In this document: positions 44,205-47,159 of the stretch, one piece after another
Layout: every line of letters begins with the position of its first letter
Numbering within the stretch: position 1 is the stretch's first letter
From: an uncultured Pirellulaceae bacterium
GTDB lineage: Bacteria; Planctomycetota; Planctomycetia; Pirellulales; Pirellulaceae
Length of the DNA stretch: 47,159 nucleotides
Assembly: GCA_938083195.1 (NCBI GenBank)
Contig: CALKCK010000022.1
Location: forward strand, 1 to 47,159
Direction of reading: 5' to 3'
Notes under the pieces: generated by a model
What the model was told of the DNA's origin: nothing
Seen by the model: only the letters and a program-made list of their open reading frames with translations
The model's database searches: none
Translations under genes and position numbers: made by a program

Positions 44205-44615
44205 ATGATAAGATTCTTCGTTATTGCATTGCTTACCATTTCCCCTGGTTGCTTACATCCACCAGTTGAAACGCCTGTTTTTAACACCAAGTGCATAGAC
44301 GGGCGCAGCGATCACATCAGTATTCTTTTGATTGATGATCAAGTAGCCTTCGACATAGCAAGTCAAACAGGGATTGGAAAAGGATTTATTGAATTGGTCG
44401 CAGGGCAATGGCCTGCTAAGGTCACACTCAATTTACATCTCAAAGGATTAGAAGGTCTGAACATATCCACTGACAGCAAACACGTTGAACTGGACGAACT
44501 TACGGCCATAAAGCATGAGACCCAAACTGCATGTTACTATGAAGTTGAGTTGCCCAACGCCCTCTTAATCGGCACCAAAAATATCAACGTGCAATGGATA
44601 GATTTCTACAGGTAG
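44205..44615 (+). CDS. Small lipoprotein, unknown function
   Basis: This 136-aa protein has a lipoprotein signal (MIRFFVIALLTISPGC, Cys16) and a beta-rich mature part with ISILLIDDQVAFDIAS and VTLNLHLKGLEGLNI. No family is recognised. It follows the 49-codon frame by 3 bases. The Pro and Gly before the Cys fit a lipobox only loosely (ISPGC), so a plain signal peptide is an alternative. It lies in a stretch of small genes and fragments near tRNA-Pro. Confidence 0.6.
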   Translation: MIRFFVIALLTISPGCLHPPVETPVFNTKCIDGRSDHISILLIDDQVAFDIASQTGIGKGFIELVAGQWPAKVTLNLHLKGLEGLNISTDSKHVELDELTAIKHETQTACYYEVELPNALLIGTKNINVQWIDFYR

Positions 44616-44735
44616 CAGATTAACAATCTACTTGGCAAAAAACTGTCGCCGCTTATCTCATCCATTCTAGAATTTCAACCTGCCAAACCGCTCCATTCAA
44701 GCGAGTATCGATGTGGCTTGGTCAAGTTTCGAGAC

Positions 44736-44963
44736 TCAACAGTGTTTCTCCGCGGCTGGTAAAGTCTTGTAGTTCTTGATCAGGTATCCCAAAACCAGCT
44801 TGATAGTCGCCCGCTCATTCGAGCCTTCGTACTTGACCTTGTAAAATTGGCCATACTCGATAACGAACTCGCCAACCGCCACCTTGCTAGACTCGCCCTC
44901 GCTGCACACATTCAGCACGCCTAACCGACTCACATCAAAAAAAACCGAGACCTGCGCACACAT
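44736..44963 (-). CDS. Small unrecognised protein, doubtful (75 aa)
   Basis: A 75-codon frame has a plausible globular composition (GEFVIEYGQFYKVKYEGS) and a single ATG at 44963. No family or signal is recognised. It could be a fragment of a larger protein, as other fragments lie nearby, or it may not be expressed. Confidence 0.35.
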   Translation of the reverse strand: MCAQVSVFFDVSRLGVLNVCSEGESSKVAVGEFVIEYGQFYKVKYEGSNERATIKLVLGYLIKNYKTLPAAEKHC

Positions 44964-45094
44964 TGGACAGCTACAAAACTTCCGTTAAAAATTTGCTGCT
45001 GACATGCAAGAACGTTACATTGAATTGGCCATCAGGATTTCGCTCGTCATTTTATAGCTGGCACTCATTTCTCGTCGTCAATCGGAGTTTGCCA

Positions 45095-46243
45095 ATGAAC
45101 TTGCCAAGTTTTGTACGAATAACCGGATATGCTTTTTTGATTCTTGGATTGACGACCGTTCCGTTGGTTGCGCAATCCACAAACGATGTAGCAAAGCCAG
45201 TTTGGAATCAAGAAAAGGCTGCTGAGTTCTTAGATTCAAGAGCAAGCTGGTGGCTGGATTGGCAAAAAGCCAAACGTGGAAACGGGTCCTCCTGTATCTC
45301 CTGTCACACCGGAGTTCCATATTTACTAGTAAGGCAGTCTCTACAAAAAGCGATAGCAGGTGAAGTTCCGGAGCAATTTAATCGGACTCTCGCGATTGTT
45401 AAAAAGCGGGTGGAAAACTTTGACGGAAATCTGCCGTTCTATGATTTCAAAAAAGAACAGTCGCTCGGCACCGAAGCGATCCTAAATGCGTTGATCCTAA
45501 CAACTGTTGAAAAACAGAATGGCTCAGACAAATTATCTGAAGAAGTAGTTAAATCTTTTGAAGCCCTGTGGTCTTCACAAATCCCCCACTCTGCGGCAGA
45601 TCAAGAACCAAACAAGAACGTTGGAGGTTGGCACTGGCTCGATTTCAAATTGGAGCCGTTTGAATCTGCCGAGGCTGACTATTACGGAGCGACCTTGGCG
45701 GCGATTGCCGTTGGAAGCGCGGCAGGTAAATACGCAGAAACAGAAGAGCTGAAACAGAAAATTGAGTCTCTCAAGAAATACTTACGGAGTGGATACCAGA
45801 AAGAACACTGGCACAACAAGATTGCTGCGCTCGTTGCCGCTAACCACCTGAGCGGAATCTTAACGAAGCAGCAAAAGCAGGCGATGATTAGTACAGCTTT
45901 TGAAAAACAAAAAAATGGCGGTTGGTCCCTTGCATCACTCGGAAAAAAATCAGCTGATCCTGAATTTAAATGGACGGCAAAAAATTTAGACGCTTTACAA
46001 AAGCCCGATGCATACGCAACCGGTTTGGTGTTGGTGGCGATGATTGGTGCCGGGGTGAAACAGGAAGATGAACGAATTCGAGAGGCATTGGACTGGCTCA
46101 AATCAAACCAACGCGAAGACGGTTCGTGGGCAGGTGTTTCTTTAAATTATAAAAACCCACCTCACAGTTTTATGAACGATACTGCAACCGCTTACGCGGT
46201 AATGGCGTTATTGATGGAGAAAAAAACAGCGGGCTTAAACTAG
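45095..46243 (+). CDS. Exported prenyltransferase/squalene-cyclase-fold protein with CxxCH haem-like motif
   Basis: This 382-aa protein starts at ATG 45095, which begins a signal peptide (MNLPSFVRITGYAFLILGLT, cleavage near LVAQ); the open frame further upstream does not look like protein. After about residue 50, SSCISCHTGVPYLLVRQSL has a CxxCH (C67, C70, H71), the covalent haem c motif. The rest is helical repeats of the terpene-cyclase/prenyltransferase alpha/alpha barrel, seen as EAILNALIL, GGWHWLDF, DYYGATLAAIAVG, QKNGGWSLASLG, DALQKPDAYATGLVLVAM and QREDGSWAGVSL. QW-like motifs (DGSW) are present. The Asp-rich active motif of true cyclases is not evident, so the activity is unknown. It may be a haem-bearing exported protein with a cyclase fold. 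Confidence 0.82.
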   Translation: MNLPSFVRITGYAFLILGLTTVPLVAQSTNDVAKPVWNQEKAAEFLDSRASWWLDWQKAKRGNGSSCISCHTGVPYLLVRQSLQKAIAGEVPEQFNRTLAIVKKRVENFDGNLPFYDFKKEQSLGTEAILNALILTTVEKQNGSDKLSEEVVKSFEALWSSQIPHSAADQEPNKNVGGWHWLDFKLEPFESAEADYYGATLAAIAVGSAAGKYAETEELKQKIESLKKYLRSGYQKEHWHNKIAALVAANHLSGILTKQQKQAMISTAFEKQKNGGWSLASLGKKSADPEFKWTAKNLDALQKPDAYATGLVLVAMIGAGVKQEDERIREALDWLKSNQREDGSWAGVSLNYKNPPHSFMNDTATAYAVMALLMEKKTAGLN

Positions 46244-46303
46244 TTTCGCAAACACGCGGTGTTGTCGAATCAACATCGGCGCACCAAAATTATTGTGGGT
46301 CAA

Positions 46304-46621
46304 ATGAACCGTCTTTCTAGGCCCGTCGTTTCTGGTGAGTATGAAACAATGTTGTGGCCAGAACTGTTCAAAGGCAGCTTAAACAAAGTCTTAAAATCTG
46401 CGACGAATTTTAAGATCGACGTTGGCCGGACGATCGAGGGACTCGTTAAGACGTATAAAGGAAATGTTCTTTCAAGCGGTGCGTTTGAAATTGATAAAGC
46501 CAACAAGCAGGTTTTGGTCACCTTTTACGATACGAAAGACATTCGATTACGAAATGAGAATTACGCCTTTCGTGTTAGGTCGCCGATCAACGGCGGGGAC
46601 TCCGACCTGACTGAAATTTAG
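46304..46621 (+). pseudogene. Truncated CYTH-like domain fragment
   Basis: A 105-codon frame begins MNRLSRPVVSGEYETMLWPE and ends with VLVTFYDTKDIRLRNENYAF then RVRS and GGDSDLTEI before a TAG. The run 'FYDT.D..L...NYAFRVR' resembles the first half of a CYTH/triphosphate-tunnel domain, where the DT and R residues line the tunnel. The second half, with the Lys/Arg and Glu ligands, is missing and no continuation is seen in other frames. A short real protein is possible. The resemblance is by eye and modest. Confidence 0.4.
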
Positions 46622-46732
46622 GCCCCCTGATCGATTTATGGCATCGTATCGACCTGCTACCGGACAATAAATTCGAAGAAGATATATAAACACTCGGCCG
46701 ACTTAGGCGACATTATCTTGCTTTATAGCCTG

Positions 46733-46933
46733 TCAGTTAAACGAAATGAAATTGAATTGGACAGCCAACCAGAGCGTTGCGATCAGATGCTTATACTTGC
46801 GTTGGCTTTCCGACGAATTATGACGGCCTAGGTAATGCTGCTTGCCGTTGAGATAAACCGTCGCCTGTCCTGATCGCTTGTGTAGTTTGTATTTCGGCGG
46901 ATTACTCGAACGCCTGCCTGTTGGTCTTGCCAT
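46733..46933 (-). pseudogene. Truncated tyrosine-recombinase (integrase) N-terminus
   Basis: From ATG 46933 the frame reads MARPTGRRSSNPPKYKLHKR and continues with SGQATVYLNGKQHYLGRHNS and SESQRKYKHLIA, the N-terminal SAM-like region of planctomycete integrases. It then breaks off after 66 codons, with no core-binding or catalytic domain (no RHRY residues). The fragment lies directly 3' of tRNA-Pro on the same strand, the usual place for an element's integrase. It is the remnant of an element that once integrated there. Confidence 0.7.
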
Positions 46934-47058
46934 TAAAACGTACTCCAAAAAAGTGATACGAATTAATATGGGACTGTCCCACATTAAAAACGTCATTTCT
47001 TTGTCGCACGTTCACGGTGAACGGATGAAAACTACACGTTTTCTCGACTCATCTATAG

Positions 47059-47132
47059 TCGGGCTGACTGGATTCGAACCAGCGACCTCTACACCCCCAG
47101 TGTAGCGCGCTACCAGACTACGCTACAGCCCG
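47059..47132 (-). tRNA. tRNA-Pro (anticodon GGG)
   Basis: The minus strand folds as a cloverleaf of 74 nt. The acceptor is CGGGCTG/CAGCCCG with discriminator A, there is a D arm with GGTAGCGC, and the anticodon stem is CTACA/TGTAG with loop CTGGGGG (anticodon GGG). The T arm has GGTTCGAATCC. The 3' CCA is not encoded. It is the attachment side for the integrase fragment that follows it. Confidence 0.93.
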
Positions 47133-47159
47133 AAGGACCTAGTCTACGTTGATTTTCGT

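Overview
The window looks like chromosomal DNA from a planctomycete, probably of the Pirellulaceae group. This is inferred from gene content: a DUF1559 prepilin-like protein, an exported Gly-rich EF-hand protein, a bacterial GPP34 protein, a zincin-cyclophilin fusion, a secreted DUF442-methyltransferase fusion, a CxxCH prenyltransferase-fold protein and the remnant of a planctomycete-type integrase. The organism is Gram-negative in envelope type, shown by an LptF/G permease, an RND efflux pair, a porin-like barrel and many lipoproteins. No rRNA, CRISPR array or intact mobile element was seen; there is one tRNA (Pro, anticodon GGG) at the right edge.

Layout. 0-3.5 kb: end of an ArnT-like glycosyltransferase, a small charged planctomycete protein and an LptF/G permease. 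3.5-6.8 kb (minus strand): a peroxiredoxin-like gene interrupted by an in-frame TGA, then a soluble PAS histidine kinase, a single-domain response regulator and a YkgJ-type cysteine-cluster protein, possibly one transcription unit. 7.1-10.8 kb: cupin, HTTM protein with its small partner (the HTTM N-terminus is in another frame), ankyrin lipoprotein, and an endonuclease/exonuclease/phosphatase lipoprotein. 11-15.7 kb: RND efflux adaptor and pump. 16-21.6 kb: GPP34, zincin-cyclophilin fusion, prolyl oligopeptidase, K+ channel with RCK domain. 21.7-27.8 kb: exported phosphatase/methyltransferase fusion divergent from an ArsR regulator and a P1B-4-like metal ATPase, then a sensor kinase and OmpR-type regulator. 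28-33 kb: an unrecognised protein, a porin, a zinc-ribbon peptide, the EF-hand protein and repeat-rich spacers. 33-43.7 kb: class III aminotransferase divergent from an amidase and an amino-acid permease, a DUF1559 protein with a lipoprotein, a CxxC membrane-anchored protein, and a permease-Usp-EIIA fusion. 44-47 kb: small unrecognised genes and gene fragments beside tRNA-Pro, resembling the worn edge of an integrated element.

The most notable signal is at 6.27-6.81 kb. A complete AhpC/TSA-like gene reads through a TGA at its redox-active position, giving a UPPC motif. A 7-bp hairpin with a G in its 4-nt loop lies 25 nt after the TGA, as expected of a bacterial SECIS. This is probably an unannotated selenoprotein. 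The next best signal is the HTTM gene at 8.15-9.11 kb, whose family-typical N-terminus is joined to the rest of the protein only by a frame change at a T9 run that also forms the arm of a terminator-like hairpin.

All family names come from reading the translations by eye. No database search was run.
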